Origin: Apis mellifera
Taxonomy: Eukaryota > Arthropoda > Insecta > Hymenoptera > Apidae
Length of the DNA: 64,000 nt
Direction of reading: 5' to 3'
NCBI RefSeq assembly: GCF_003254395.2
Contig: NC_037639.1
Location: forward strand, 15,992,037 to 16,056,036
In this document: piece after piece, positions 23,301-35,936 of the stretch
How the letters are laid out: the number at the start of each line of letters is the position of its first letter
Numbering within the stretch: the stretch's first letter is position 1
Position numbers and translations under genes: made by a program
The notes under the pieces: generated by a model
Told to the model about the DNA's origin: nothing
What the model saw: only the letters and a program-made list of their open reading frames with translations
Databases searched by the model: none

Positions 23301-26300
23301 CAAAGGACAGCGAAACAAACAGCGAGTTAGAGAGAGAGAGAGAGAGAGAGAGACGCGTATAAAAATCGGAGCAAATCTACCGTGAAATCTACCGTTCGTC
23401 CATTTCGGTTTCGTTTAATCGTTCCTCAACTAATTCCAAGGACAGCTTCCGTTTCCATTCTTACGATGCACAATATCGAGCAATCTTTCCTACGTATAAC
23501 CTACGCTCGCGAAATTATTCATCCTCTCGAATCTATCTACGAAAAAAACCTATAAAATCGAATATTACGTGATCCCAGATACGCGTATATTTTATCATAG
23601 CGAAGCAGCGTAGAGATACATACACGGTGTATGACGAAACGACACATAAAACCCGATACAACTTCCGTTATGATAATTGCTTTGTCAACGTGTAATCATC
23701 GCGAATTCCAATTAAATGTATTCCTTTCGATCGTTATTATTTCCTCCATTATATCCGATAATAATTTTCGACTCAACGATCGATTTTAACGAGCGATTTC
23801 GTTAGAAAGATAATCGATCTTCCTTTTCTTTTCTTTTTTTATTTCCGTCCACTTTCTCCGTTACAACCCGAATCTTTCCGTTTCACTTTATACCTTGGCT
23901 GTATTTGTGACGCGCCACGCTCCATCGACACGTTCTTCCACGGACAGACGTTATTCGTTATTATTGTTACGTAATGTTTACGTAACTTACACGTACGCAA
24001 CTCGAACAAGCGCCGTTCGTTGAGCGCTGATGCTCGCGATCTCACCGCAATCCGTTCGTTTTACATCGTTTCCCATTCTCGTCATTTTTTTTTTTCCTTT
24101 TCTTAAAAACAATTATCCCTTAAATATGTATCACAATTTTTATCATCGTATTTAATATCGTATCGATATTTTTCTTCAAAAAAAAATCAACGAAATAAAA
24201 ATTCGATAAGAAAAAAGCGTTCGTTGAGCGCTGATGCTCGCGATCTCACCGCAATCCGTTCGTTTTACATCGTTTCCCATTCTCGTCATTTTTTTTTTTT
24301 TTTCTTAAAAACAATTATCCCTTAAATATGTATCACGATTTTTATCATCGTATTTAATATCGTATCGATATTTTTCTTCAAAAAAAAATCAACGAAATAA
24401 AAATTCGATAAGAAGAAAGCGTTATTATTATTTGTTTATGTTAAGTCGACGTACACGCAGAGAATATATATATGTATCGAATAAAAGAGAAATGAAGTTA
24501 TATATCACGAAAGAGATTACGATCGATGAGATAGTTTTGTTATCTCGCTTCATTTCTCGCTTTGCGTTGTTCCACGTGTTATATACGAGTTTTAAGTTGT
24601 TTCGTCCGATATCCTCGCCAGGATACGATCGATTTGAAACGAGGATGCCGATCGTTTCGCTTTAGTCACGTCTCACTTGTCCGATTACAGGCGGAGGATC
24701 TTTTAGACGACATACTGTCGTTCGAAGCCAACTCTCTGGGTGATAATTTAAAGGACAGCCAGTCGGGAAGTCTGACCAATATTCCCGAGTTGCAAATCAA
24801 ACCGGAACCTTTGTTACTCACGGAGGCGGAGATACATGCGCTTGCCAAAGATCGACAAAAGAAAGATAATCATAATATGAGTAAGTAAGCAAGATCGAGT
24901 ATTGCGTCAATATCGTCGTCTTCGTTACCCTGTTACTGTCAATTAGTAACAGCGTGCGAAAAACCATGTAATAATTTATTCGTGTTCACCTCCTTTTATT
25001 TCGTCGAAAAGAATATCGAAATCCAATTTTTTCCTCGATCTCGTCGATATATTTTTAAAAAATTATATTCGAAGATATGTCGATTAATTATTCTTATTAT
25101 TATTATTTTCAGTCGAGAGACGACGACGGTTCAACATCAACGACAGAATCAAAGAGCTCGGCACTCTTTTACCGAAAACCAACGATCCGTGAGTATCCGT
25201 TTACCTATTTTTTCGTTTCTCTTCTTCGTCTCGTCGACGATAATGCGACGATAACGCGATATCGAGTATCCTCCCTCCTCTCTTTTTATTCCATAACGCT
25301 TCGTACACGTTGCGTTTTATTGCGTTATATGCTTTTTTTTCCTTTTTTTAAACAAATATAAACATATACGTTTGCAAAAAAAAAACGACGAGGAAAACGA
25401 CGAGGATGAATGAACGATTCTTTCCTCTTTTCAACGTCGAATGGATCGTACGAATCGTACGTGTCGCGCGAAAGAAAGACGTTAAAGAGTATCTAACGAA
25501 AGGCTCGATAGTAGACCAAGTTACGGTGTCGCGACTCGATAACAAAACGAGTCTAATTACACGGCAAACATGCCCATACGACCCCGTTTTTCTTTTCGTC
25601 CACCGGCGTATCTTGCTCTACTCGAGTAAAGATTATATATCGTTATTTGCTTTCGTATTCTCTTACGAAATTCACACGAATCGAAGTTCAGTTTCATTCC
25701 AAGATCGATAATCTTTCGAATCGAAAATTAATACAAACGTATCGACGTTACGCGTTATCGTCCGTCGATACAGACGTTTTCAATCTATTAACTCCATCCA
25801 ATCGAGCGTGTTGGGCCTACATATTTTGTTTCGAAACGCTCCGCGCATGCGCGTATCGTAGGCCCGAGGCTACGCGAAGGGGGAAGAAAATTTAAAAAAG
25901 AGAACGAATATGCTTATAAACACCGATATTCATCGCTGGTTGCTTTGTTTCAGGTATTACGAAATCGTTCGGGACGTTAGGCCGAATAAAGGCACGATAC
26001 TCAAGTCATCGGTGGAATACATAAAATTGTTGAAAAACGAGTTGACGAGAATGAAACAGAACGAGGTGAGGCACAAGCAATTGGAGCATCAGAATCGCCG
26101 ACTCCTTTTACGAGTTCAAGAGTTGGAATTGCAAGCAAAAGCGCATGGCCTTCCGGTTTCTGATTTCAATTGGGCATCCACTTCCGGTAGCATGTTAAAC
26201 GCCTTTGCTCGAAACAAACTCGAGCATCGCAAGGTAATCCAACCTAATTCCTCGTTTTTTTTTTTTCTTTTTTTTTCTTTTTTCCTCCACCGAGAGAGAG

Positions 26301-27204
26301 ATACATATATACTCTCCTCGTTCCTGTACAGCTGTATATACGTGCTTCCGTTTTTACATAACGGCGAAACGCGCGTATCCTCGTGTACTAACCACATTAC
26401 ACGATTCCTATGAATTTTTCGTCAAGGTTATCCCGATCGACGCCGATACATACCTACACCGATGTACAGTTTCACGATCCTTGATCCGAATAAACGTTCC
26501 CGAGACTGGTTTCGTAATTCGCATCTGTTCCGATCACCAGACTACTATGTAACTACCACGATATCGTTCCTTTATTCTATTCTCTCTCTCTTCCTCTCTT
26601 ACACGCATAAATAGACAATTTTATACCCGATATCGCCGACAACTCTTCTTCCCTCCCCCCTATTTCCAACCATTTATTCTTCCCAATATTCATTTTCCCA
26701 ATCGTATTTATCGTCATTTATCGTTTTTTTTTTCTCTTTCCTCTTCCTCTTCCACCACGAGGAAAGATCGTTCCGCATAGATAACGAGAAAATTTGAATC
26801 GTATTTCCCATTATTTACGATCTCTTTTTCAATATCGTCTCGCGAATCTGTATCGTATTTCTCTATATTCCTCTCGGATTTTTTTACTTTTACTTTTACA
26901 CACGTGTCTCGAAAAATATCGATCGTGCAACACGATATTTATATTTATATGTATATTCGTACAGATTCCAGAATTGGTTACCGAGGAGGCGACGAGTTTG
27001 AGCATATCCCAACTGGAAGATCTGATGGAGGACGACGGGAATGGGCCGATTCACAGCGGCGATCCAATGCTCTCCTCGCCACATCTGCCGCCGTTGAGCC
27101 CGACGCAGACCGGTTGTCAACACGGGCTTCCGGACGAGGACACCCTCGGCAGTTTGGCACCGACCACGCCCAATTCTTCCTCCGACATGGATATTGTCGC
27201 GTAA
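14847..27204 (+). CDS. Mitf: Mitf, bHLH-leucine-zipper transcription factor (MiT/TFE family)
   Basis: Orthologue of vertebrate MITF/TFEB/TFE3, which bind CACGTG-type sites as dimers and control lysosome and autophagy genes, and differentiation genes in some cells. Seven coding exons join in frame: 14847 (or 14853)-15121, 18332-18539, 18875-19228, 24691-24880, 25113-25188, 25954-26233 and 26965-27204, giving about 538-540 residues. Visible in order: EESGIDMGFDL and YYELKSR near the N-terminus; a coiled stretch with LQLMREQLQEQERREAEF; VRTLLENPTRYHV; the acidic activation helix AEDLLDDILSFEAN; a SUMO-type IKPEP; the basic region KKDNHNMIERRRRFNINDRI; helix-loop-helix ending NKGTILKSSVEYIKLLKNEL; the zipper HQNRRLLLRVQELELQAKAH; and a Ser/Pro-rich tail ending SSSDMDIVA. 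The loop carries extra residues (YYEIVRDVRP) compared with vertebrates. Two alternative first exons are listed separately. Confidence 0.95.
15546..15558. promoter_or_regulatory. Paired E-boxes (CACGTG) in Mitf intron 1
   Basis: Two CACGTG hexamers are separated by one base (CACGTGTCACGTGG). The second, GTCACGTGG, is close to the GTCACGTGAC site preferred by MiT/TFE factors. The pair lies about 470 bases upstream of the candidate alternative first exon at 16032. Autoregulation is an inference. Confidence 0.4.
16032..16747 (+). CDS. Candidate alternative first coding exon of Mitf
   Basis: A frame stays open for more than 250 codons inside the first Mitf intron and has a protein-like composition. 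From the ATG at 16032 it reads MQEITDTVRQIVEFEDLVSR, then a Thr/Ser-rich low-complexity part, a CSCTCSH cluster, an E/Q-rich stretch and IDEDLRMILDMDPSIVDGMP. It can end at a donor TG|GTACAG after 16747 in phase 2, exactly the phase required by the acceptor at 18331 of the second Mitf exon, giving a protein of about 687 residues. It cannot be an ordinary internal exon after 15121 because no good acceptor in the right phase is visible. Vertebrate MITF is known to use several alternative first exons. Alternatives: a nested gene or a long chance ORF. I do not recognise the peptide. Confidence 0.5.
20600..21130. promoter_or_regulatory. CpG-dense block in the large Mitf intron
   Basis: Within otherwise AT-rich intron sequence this half kilobase is dense in CG, GCG and GGCG words, like the block before the first Mitf exon. 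It may be an alternative promoter or untranslated first exon. Open frames here on both strands are Arg-rich and look like by-products of the composition. Confidence 0.3.
22445..22480 (+). CDS. Candidate short alternative first exon of Mitf
   Basis: An ATG at 22445 opens 12 codons (MPVFNIITRRCK) ending at a perfect donor AAG|GTGAGT in phase 0. The next Mitf acceptor, at 24690, opens an exon in phase 0, so splicing would give a protein of about 273 residues that lacks the N-terminal degradation and coiled parts but keeps the acidic helix, bHLH and zipper. Vertebrate MITF-M likewise begins with a short private exon (11 residues). There is no independent evidence of transcription. Confidence 0.35.
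23016..23061. repeat. (TTTC)n tract in Mitf intron
   Basis: Tetranucleotide-type pyrimidine repeat of CTTT units with a poly(T) interruption, in the large intron between 19228 and 24691. Confidence 0.8.
24015..24420. repeat. Tandem duplication of a 204-bp unit in Mitf intron
   Basis: Positions 24015-24218 and 24219-24420 are head-to-tail copies. Both start GTTCGTTGAGCGCTGATGCT, continue through CTCACCGCAATCCGTTCG and a poly(T) tract, and end in GATAAGAA followed by GC. I see about two substitutions and a 2-base length change in the T tract, so the copies are very similar. The unit is non-coding and lies 270 bases upstream of the exon at 24691. Confidence 0.9.
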
Positions 27205-30200
27205 TTTCGAGAGGGATCGAATCGAACGGGATTCGAATGTTATACTCGGGCCAGCAACGATGATGCGAATGATACGAGAGAGAGGCAAACAAGTCGATTG
27301 GCGTCCCGTTGCGTTCATGATCATCGCGCGCACAAGCGTTTTTCTTTTGTCGTTATCTTTCTTCAACGGCTGGCCGTTACTTACGTTATTACGTATTATT
27401 ACGAACTGTATACGTATTTTATACGTGGAACGATACTGGTGCATATGCAATATTTGTACGACAGGCTCGTTCTTTCTTCTCTCGAAAAAGAAACCTCACC
27501 GACTAGCCGCGCGTCCTTTTAACTTTTAATTCGTTGATTCGCGATTACACCCGTTACCATGGGAATGTAAAAGGGAATGTACTTGTTGTGGGAGAAAAAC
27601 TCGCGCAGGTCGCGAGTCGTCGAACGAACAAAGGAAATATGTTTCAAAATATTTTTGAAATTGCATATCGCGTTGTCCAAATTACGATATTTTGGACAAG
27701 GTCTTAGTTTTAATCTCGCGAGATTCTTTTCATTTCAATTATCGAGCATATTTCAACCATTTATTTAAAAATTCTTTCCACATCTTTGTTATTTCTTTTT
27801 TTCTTTCCTCTCTTTCTCTCTTCTCGCGAAGATGCGAACGTCGTTTCAAACGTCGATTCACCGTCGATATATAAATTATAAATAATTTGATTATAACGAT
27901 GACGTTTGATTCGAGCGGATAATTTCAATGATATTTTTATAGAAAAAAATCTTCCGATGTGAAAAGACATATATACATACATATATATATATACATATAT
28001 ATCTAATATTCATAATGGTGAATATGTGCCAATTAAAATTTACACATCTAGATCTAAGAAAATGATTCGTTTTAATTTTAAGCGACGATCGATTCGAAAC
28101 TTCAAATTTCAAAACAAAAATGGTGCAAACGATATAGGAAGTAGTATAGAAATTCTGCGAAAAAAAAAATGGTCAATGTACATAAAAAAAAAAAAAGGAA
28201 ATCTGCGAATCGAATTTTCTAAAAGTATTTCGCGATGGAAACAACAAACAAATAATTTGCGTTGTCTGAAGAATAATCTGTACACGTTTTTACACGAAAT
28301 GAACAGATATGCATATCGATGCACGCGAATATCCAACTATCGTTTCCGTCGCTCTGTGATCATTGTATTTTAATACCTATCTAACAATTGCGTCTTACCT
28401 CGTCTTAATACGTATTATTCTCGCTCACTGTTATCCGCGAGAACCGCTCTAGAATGAAAGAAAAAATCGCGATAAATTCTAAGCGGGGATCGCGAGAAAC
28501 TATAGAATATATAAAGAAATGTTACAGAAAGACCGTTCAATCGTTTATTTTACGCTTCGTTTTTACTTTCTTCTTTCCTCTCTCTCTCTTTCTCTCCTTT
28601 TTCTTTCTCTTTTTACAACGAATGAAAAAGAATTTCTAAAATTCGTTTGTTCTAGATAAATATGCGTGTGCAAAATTACACGAATCGAACGAATCGAAAA
28701 TAATTTAACGTACCTGTACGCGCACGCTTGAATAAATATGATAAAAGACTTGAAGAAAAGCAAAGATGAAAGAAACCAAGGATAAAAATTTGCGATCGAT
28801 AAAAAAGAATTAACTCGATTAAACTCGAAAGCTAAGAATTTAAGAAAAATCGTTGAAAGAAACGATTTCAGGATTGGACGAATTGCTCGTGGATATCTCG
28901 TGGACGATTATATCTCGTGGTAAGATTACGAAACACAATCATTATCATTTCCAGCCAATCGAACGTAATTTTTCCATTATCTCGAATCGTTTTTCGAATA
29001 CTCTTCCAACAATGCTTTCCTCTTTCTCTCGTTTAAAATTTAAAATTGCTCGAGATTATCGTTGTTACAGATCGATCGTCGATTTCAAATTGATCCTTCC
29101 GAGCCGTGAGCTAAATAAAATGGATACGGATGGATAAACGTGGAACAAGGATCGAACGAATAAATATGCAAACTTTTGCAAATTAAGTAAGTAAGTAAGT
29201 AGTAGAAAAAAATTTGGAATTGTTTCTTTTTTTAAAATTCCTTATATCATAATGCGTGAGAAATTATTCATAGAATCATGCGATAGGATCGTTTCCATCT
29301 TTTTGTAATCACATTGGATAATCGATTCTATTAAATATTTAATAATAATTATATAATTTTGTAATCTTTAAGATTACATCACGAATACCGTTGTATGATC
29401 GACGATACATCATTTGGATGCATACAATATATTTAATTATCATAAATGAAACGATTTAGAATATATCGTTAAAAAAAAAGATAGATGTACGTTTTCCTTA
29501 ATTTAATCTCATTACGATTTTACGATCGTTGAAAAATAGCGAGTAAATTTTTGTAAACGAATGATTTTTTACCGCCTATTTTAAACGACACAAGGTTGCA
29601 TAGAACTCGTTTAAACTCGCTTGTCGATCGTAAATGAAATAATAAAATTTTATTTATTTTCAAGGTTCGCATTCTTATTTCCCCGAAAGATACAAAAAAC
29701 CGATAAAATATCGAATCCTTAACACCTTCGACACGTAACGAATTTATAACGTAACCTACGAATTACGTTATATTTCGAATCGGGAAAAAAATCGATGAAT
29801 CTTTCCGTTTTCCGAAATATCGGTGTCTAAGAATTCCGCGATGTGTTGAATTCGAAAGTGAGAATCGAAGTAAGAGAAAAAGAAGAACGAAAGAACGAGA
29901 AAGAGATAACTGTCGTTATACACGATTAACAACACGTTATCTTACAATGTTTCGAAAAAGCACATTTTTCGATACCGCGGTAAATCGTTAAATCGCATCT
30001 CGTTGTTAATACGCGCGATAAAGTGATATCCGAAGGAGAAAAGAGGGAAAGGGAGAGAGCCCGTCGAAAGGGAGGAGGGAGACGAGGGAAAGAAAAGAAG
30101 GAAAACGAGGGAAAGGGAATACGGGCTAAAATTTGATAAAAAAAAAAAAAAGAGAAAGAGGACGGTATCGAAGATGATCGTGTTCGTGATTATCATTATC

Positions 30201-31195
30201 AGGCAATATGATCATAATTTTATATCGGTGAAACGTGAATGCGATCACGCGTTAGGCGCAAGAAATTTCAAAATTACTTATTCTTCCTCGGTCGCCACGT
30301 GCACAGAACGTGGGAATCAAGAGCGTGGAGCGAACATGCGCGCTCGTATCTCGAGCCAATAAAGAGTCAAGCTTTTGTCTCACCTCTCGAGGCTCGAGAC
30401 AATTTTAAAATGTTGATTGGTCGATCGAGCTTTCTCGCCGTTACGTCACCGTTACATTGTTTTCGACGCGCGACCACTCGTGCATCGATCTCGTGCTCGC
30501 TTCGTTTTCCCGAACTCGAGTCCGATCGTTGCGGTTGCAAAACTCGATCGAGCGATAAAAACAATAGGCGAAAAAAAAAAAAGAAAAGAAAAGAAGAAGA
30601 AACGGATGTCATTTATATATCGCGTCGTCATTCGGCCTTGATCTTTATCACGATTGAAATTTTTCCAATTTTTTCTTTTCTTTTTCTTCTTCTTTTTCAT
30701 TCTCTCTCCTTTTCTCGACGAGATCTCGCGAGATTCTCAATCATCGATGATAAAGATCGATCGGATGGTTGGCCGTACGAGCCGTTCACGGATACGAATT
30801 TTAGCGAGGACAAGTGTAATCGGGGAGGGAGCGATACGGTGTTTCGTTTCGAAACGATTTGTCGGAAAGATTATCGGAAGAGGAGAGAGAGAGAGAGAGA
30901 GAGATAGGAAAAGAGATACGAGGGAGGGGAGGGGTGGCAAAAGAATGGAAGAAAGGGTAAAGGAGAAGAAGGGAAAATGGAAGTTGCAAGATCACGGTTG
31001 GAGATTCGCGTTTGTATTAATCTTTTGCGGACGTAAGACATAATGGCAGCGAGCTGTTCAATTACGCTCGGATTAGCGGTACACGAGGGGTTCCCCTTCT
31101 CCCCAAACCACGTCTCTCCTCGAGAATCTGTACTCTCAGTGTCCCTTGCACGCTCTCCACCTCGTGTACACAATCTACCAGGGCCTTTGAAACGC

Positions 31196-31204
31196 TATAT
31201 AAAG
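31196..31204 (+). promoter_or_regulatory. TATA box, probable alkaline phosphatase promoter
   Basis: TATATAAAG in a GC-balanced context, with a plausible transcription start 25-30 bases downstream near 31225-31235. An acceptor at 32381-32382 (TTATAG) precedes the coding start at 32402, which implies a 5' untranslated exon between about 31230 and 31500 and one intron. Confidence 0.45.
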
Positions 31205-31372
31205 TGACAAACTTGCTTGGTCGCGCTGTATTACGGCGTTAATACGGTATCACGTTTCGCTCGGGTAATATCGAATCGGGCCATTTTTTTAACTTTTCAC
31301 CGTCGCCCCGTCAACTCGGATCGGACAACCACCCCGGATCCCATCTTCTCTCCAAGGGCGAGGACGAATCGT

Positions 31373-31400
31373 GACCGACCGACCGACCGACCGACCGACT
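31373..31400. repeat. (GACC)n tetranucleotide repeat in presumed 5' UTR
   Basis: About six GACC units in the likely leader of the alkaline phosphatase transcript. Confidence 0.85.
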
Positions 31401-32401
31401 CACCGATCGATACTCCTCTTCTGGTCCCGCGTCAACCGAGCCAAGGATGACTCGATACACCACGTCGTGAGGATCTGTATATACGAATAAAATCTATTTT
31501 ACGGTGTATTTCATTACGGGAAGAAATACGCAGTTTTCTCTCGCGTATCCAACTTGCGCATTTACCGTATTTAACCTAGGTAATTTTCACCAGTGTCACA
31601 TTACCATTCTTGGCACGAACAAATTGCTACTTACCTGCTCGTGTACGGTTTTACGATCGACGGCTTCGCATCCTTCGTCGATGCGATTCTATACTATACT
31701 CGCGTATTACTCGGGTATTACGAACGATTATATCACTATCGTGCACCCTATACTATAATAGCCTTGCCACCGACTCTACTCAGGATAGAGTATCGCAACT
31801 CGTCCCGCCGACTGACCCGAATATTAACGTTTCCCCTTTTCATCGCTCGTTTGTCGCTCGCTCGTACATATCCCTTCCATTTCTATCAACCTGTTCGACA
31901 CGCGCCAACACGCGTAATCCGAGAATAAACGTTCCCGCTTCAAACGTTCGCTTTTTATATTTCCTTTCCAACCCGTCATTATCCAATTATCGGCAAACGC
32001 GCGAATCAAAGAAACCTTAAATTGCGAACGGACGAAGAATAGCTAGTAATCTACTTACAATGGCCACTTTTATTATGCGTATAAATACCTGTGCAGATAC
32101 GCGTATAACTATGCACGTACACGTATATACGGGCATAGTGATCGATTAGAAAATTCATCGTATAGTTGGACCGAATATCATCTTGCGATTTTTACGAATA
32201 AATCGCGCGATAAAAGAGCAGCGTATCGAAACGTATTATCATCTTTTTTCCTTTTATTTCTCCGTTTTTTCGTCGCTAACATAGTTATATTTATACATAT
32301 ATGCTGATACAAAAGATAACATTTTTACGACACTTTGCATCATCGAAGATTAGCGATACGATATATATATGATTTGTTATAGATTTACACGTTCCACGAA
32401 C

Positions 32402-34898
32402 ATGAAACGAGTACTCTTATTATCAATCTGTTCACTGATGGGATTTCTCCAGTTTGCCAACCCTCTACCTCGAAACGCGACCGAATACGAAGGTATTATC
32501 TCTCTTTAACCATTTCGAGTTTGATCTTTTCATTCTCTCTTCGATCGAACCTTTTCTTTCTAAAATTTTAATTTTACATTTTCACGCGATTCGCAGATAT
32601 GTCCTATTGGCTAAAATCTGGCCAAGAGAATCTTCGAAGGATCCTAGCTCATCGTAATAATGAAAATCGCGCGAAGAACATTATTATTTTCATCGGTGAC
32701 GGGATGGGAATTTCTACGATCACGGCTGGTCGAATCTACAAAGGCCAAATCAAGGGTAACACCGGCGAAGAATACAAATTGGCGTTCGAAATGTTTCCCA
32801 ACGCTGGATTCGCCAAGGTATCGTATATATGCAATGCTTTGTGCAATCAATTTCAATTCTCGTTCATTTTCGTAAAATCTTTCTTCTTCTTCTTCTTCCT
32901 CCTTACAGACTTACAACACGGACAAGCAAGTTCCCGATTCGGCTGGAACAGCTACCGCGATATTTTCCGGCGTGAAATGTCGTTACAAGGTTATCGGCTT
33001 GGACACGAGATCTTCGTTCAATAAATGCGACAAGTACATCGATCAAGCGAGCAAACTTACAACCGTCGCCGATTGGGCTCAACAAAGTGGCATGGGCACG
33101 GGTAAGCAATTTAGATGGAAGAGAAATAAAAAGTGAATAATTAATCGAAAACGTGACTCGGTAGCAGCAATAGATCGACTCACGGTCGACTACCGGCGTT
33201 AAACGTTAAACAGACCTTGCCGGGACGAGCAGAAAAAACGACACGGCAGAGGAACGATTGCGAAACGACCTTCCGTTTTATCTAGGCCGCGATATATATC
33301 TCTTTTTTTCTTTTTCTTTTTTCTTTCTTTTCTATCATGCTATCGTTACGCGAAATTCGATCGATTCCGAAAAAATATTATTTTTGTCCAAAGAGAAGAG
33401 AAAAATTGAATCGTTGTCTAAATATGAAATACAGGATTCGTAACCACGACTCGGGTCACCCATGCCACTCCGGCAGGATTGTACGCTCACGTGAACAATC
33501 GCGACTGGGAATGCGACACCTCGATACCGAAACAATACAAGGATTGCGTGAAGGATATAGGAAGACAGTTGATGGAGGATGAACCGGGAAACAAGTTTCA
33601 GGTAAACGTTTCTATCAATCGTTTCTTCACGTCCTTCAAACGAATCGAATTGGCATTTTATCGTCGAACATTAAAAACAGGTAATAATGGGCGGTGGAGC
33701 GCAACACTTAGGTTTACCTATGGAACCGATAGATCCCGATACGTGCGTCAGGGGAGATGGGAAAAATTTGGTGGAATATTGGGAGGGAAACAACCCTGAC
33801 GGGAAAGTGGTAACCAACACCGAACAACTCTTCTCCGTCGATATCGCCAACACGTCGAAAATTCTCGGAATCTTCGCCACCAATCACCTCCCCTACCACG
33901 CCGTCAAAACCGAAAATACGCCAAGTTTGGCCAATATGACCAAACAAGCTATCAAATTGCTCCGGAAGAACGACAATGGTTTCCTTCTGATGGTGAGTTT
34001 TTCGTTTAAAATTCTCTTTCGTCCACTTTCTTTCTCCTTTTTCTTCCCGTTACTTCTGAAAAAAATAGCGATATATCGCGGTTTTTGGTGGTGGCGCAGG
34101 TCGAGAGCGGAAGAATAGACATGGCCCACCATCACAATTACGCAAAGTTAGCATTGCGAGAGTTATCGGAACTCGAGGAGGCGATATTGGCCGCCCTTCA
34201 ACTGGTCAAGTTGGAAGAAACATTGGTGATCGTGACTGCCGACCATTCCCACGCGTTCACCATTAACGGTTACCCGAAGAGAGGGAACGACATCCTCGGT
34301 TTCGCCAACGATCCAGCCAAGCCGAACGTGCCTGCCTACGAGACGCTCAGTTACATCAACGGTCCAGGCTTCTTCTATCATCGACGAAACGACAGCAGCA
34401 ACGTTAACGAAACGTGGAGGCCCGTCGATCTGGATCAGACGCGCAATGATCCCTACTACACTCAAATGGCTGGGATATATTTGGAGGACGAGACGCACGG
34501 AGGCGAAGATGTCGGAGTTTACGCGATAGGTAACGAATTATTATTTTTATTTTTTTATCTATACGATGTGTAAATTTTTCACGTGGCAAAATTTCCAAGA
34601 TATTTTGTTATTCATTCGTAGATGCTCCAAACTATTCTATTTGAAGAGATACATTCGATAACGTTTCGATTTTTTCCTAGGTCCGTATTCCCACTTGATT
34701 CGCGGTACTTTTGAACAAAATTATATCGCCCACGTAGTGGCGTATGCGGCGTGCTTCAAAGACTGGCCTTCCCATTGTGACAACGTTTACAATCGTTACT
34801 TCTACCAACTGACCAACTCGGTGAATCGTAATACCGATTCATCCATTGTATCTCTCTTGATGTTGCTGCTTCTCTCGACGCTGGTCAATCGCTATTGA
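32402..34898 (+). CDS. Membrane-bound alkaline phosphatase
   Basis: Zinc/magnesium metalloenzyme that hydrolyses phosphate monoesters at alkaline pH, usually held on the cell surface by a GPI anchor. Seven exons (32402-32492, 32597-32817, 32909-33101, 33435-33601, 33681-33992, 34100-34529, 34681-34898) join in one frame of about 543 residues, normal for the family. A signal peptide (MKRVLLLSICSLMGFLQ) is followed by YWLKSGQENL. Active-site features: metal Asp in IIIFIGDGMGIS; nucleophile Ser in VPDSAGTATA; MGGGAQHLG; VESGRIDMAHHHNYAKLAL; VTADHSHAFTINGYPKRG; and His in ETHGGEDVGVYA. The C-terminus is a hydrophobic tail (IVSLLMLLLLSTLVNRY) after a small-residue stretch, as expected for a GPI signal. 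I chose the ATG at 32402, just after the acceptor at 32382, because it gives the leader. Confidence 0.96.
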
Positions 34899-35936
34899 TT
34901 TTTCTACACATCGAGGACTTACATAGTATAATTAATTCGCATCTCCAAAACACTATTTTTCTTCTCATTGATCGTGCAATTTCGCATAACGTTTCCTTTC
35001 TCCTTCTTTCCCATCCAAATATAATATCTCTTTCCAATCCTTTCCCATACTTACTCAATTGTAATTTATACCCACGTACGTATAATGTTAAATTGCTCGA
35101 GTCTTTCTATTTCGCTTTTCGCCTCTTTCTTCTTCTTTTTCTTCTTCTATTTTCTATCCCCTTTCGTTTCTTTTTATTTTAAAAACAGTACAAAAAACAA
35201 GAGACATGTGAGTACATTAAGTAATTAATCGTACGTTATGATCTGAAACGCGATGGACGATACATCTTAATCATGTACATAATTTTCACGTTTCGAATTA
35301 TATTTTAACGTTAGGTGCAATTTATCATACGTATTATTGCTATACGTGTATTTATTGTACGTATATTTCGAGTTTATTGTAGTCGAATATAACGATATGA
35401 TGATTTTGCATCGGTATACGTACGTGCATAAGCTGCGCAAGTATCTAGATATAATGCGTTTACAATGTTACGTTCCATCATTCGAATCGGAACACATAAT
35501 CCGATTAATGCAGTTTCGTCTGTGATATAGATATGTATACGCAAACTAGCTCGTAATAACTGTATAATCCCTAATTGTAATTTAATACTCGCTCTTGCGA
35601 TTCGTGTGTATCTTATCCAAACAACAACTGGTTTATACGTAATTATAATCGGTCTTTTCGCACGTTGCAACTACTACTGTGTAGTAATTCTCGCCTACTG
35701 TAGGAAAATTCGAGGAGACAGAGCGTCGAACATTGACGACAACGGCGCGATAAACCGATAAGAGAATAATAGTAGCAACGAATCCTCGAATCGTATCGAA
35801 CGTATTACATAGAGAGTGGAAATGGAAATGAATTCGCGACATTCGTCGAAGAAAGTCGCGACGATGTCTCGTTCGAAATAAAGAATGGAAAAATAAAGAA
35901 TTTTTCAGAGATGTGGCCTCGATGCTTTCGACGACG
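34899..35936. other. Convergent 3' region, phosphatase and MYND gene
   Basis: About 1 kb of AT-rich DNA that must hold both 3' UTRs. Plus-strand AATAAA words lie near 35876 and 35891, close to the end of the opposing gene. No further coding sequence. Confidence 0.5.

Larger units (their letters stand above)
27205..32401. other. Intergenic region, Mitf to alkaline phosphatase
   Basis: The first kilobase or more is probably Mitf 3' UTR; AATAAA words occur near 28735 and 29115. The middle is AT-rich. From about 30220 to 31220 the DNA is CpG-richer with purine-rich repeats, including a (GA)n run near 30880-30905. The TATA element at 31196 and the transcribed leader of the phosphatase gene lie near the end. 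Long frames here are Arg/Phe-rich and on both strands at once, so I do not call them genes. Confidence 0.5.

Noticed and set aside
30239..30907. 222-codon plus-strand frame
   Set aside because: Arg/Ser/Phe-rich with a GA-repeat tail and overlapping open frames on the other strand; no recognisable motif and no consistent splice sites.
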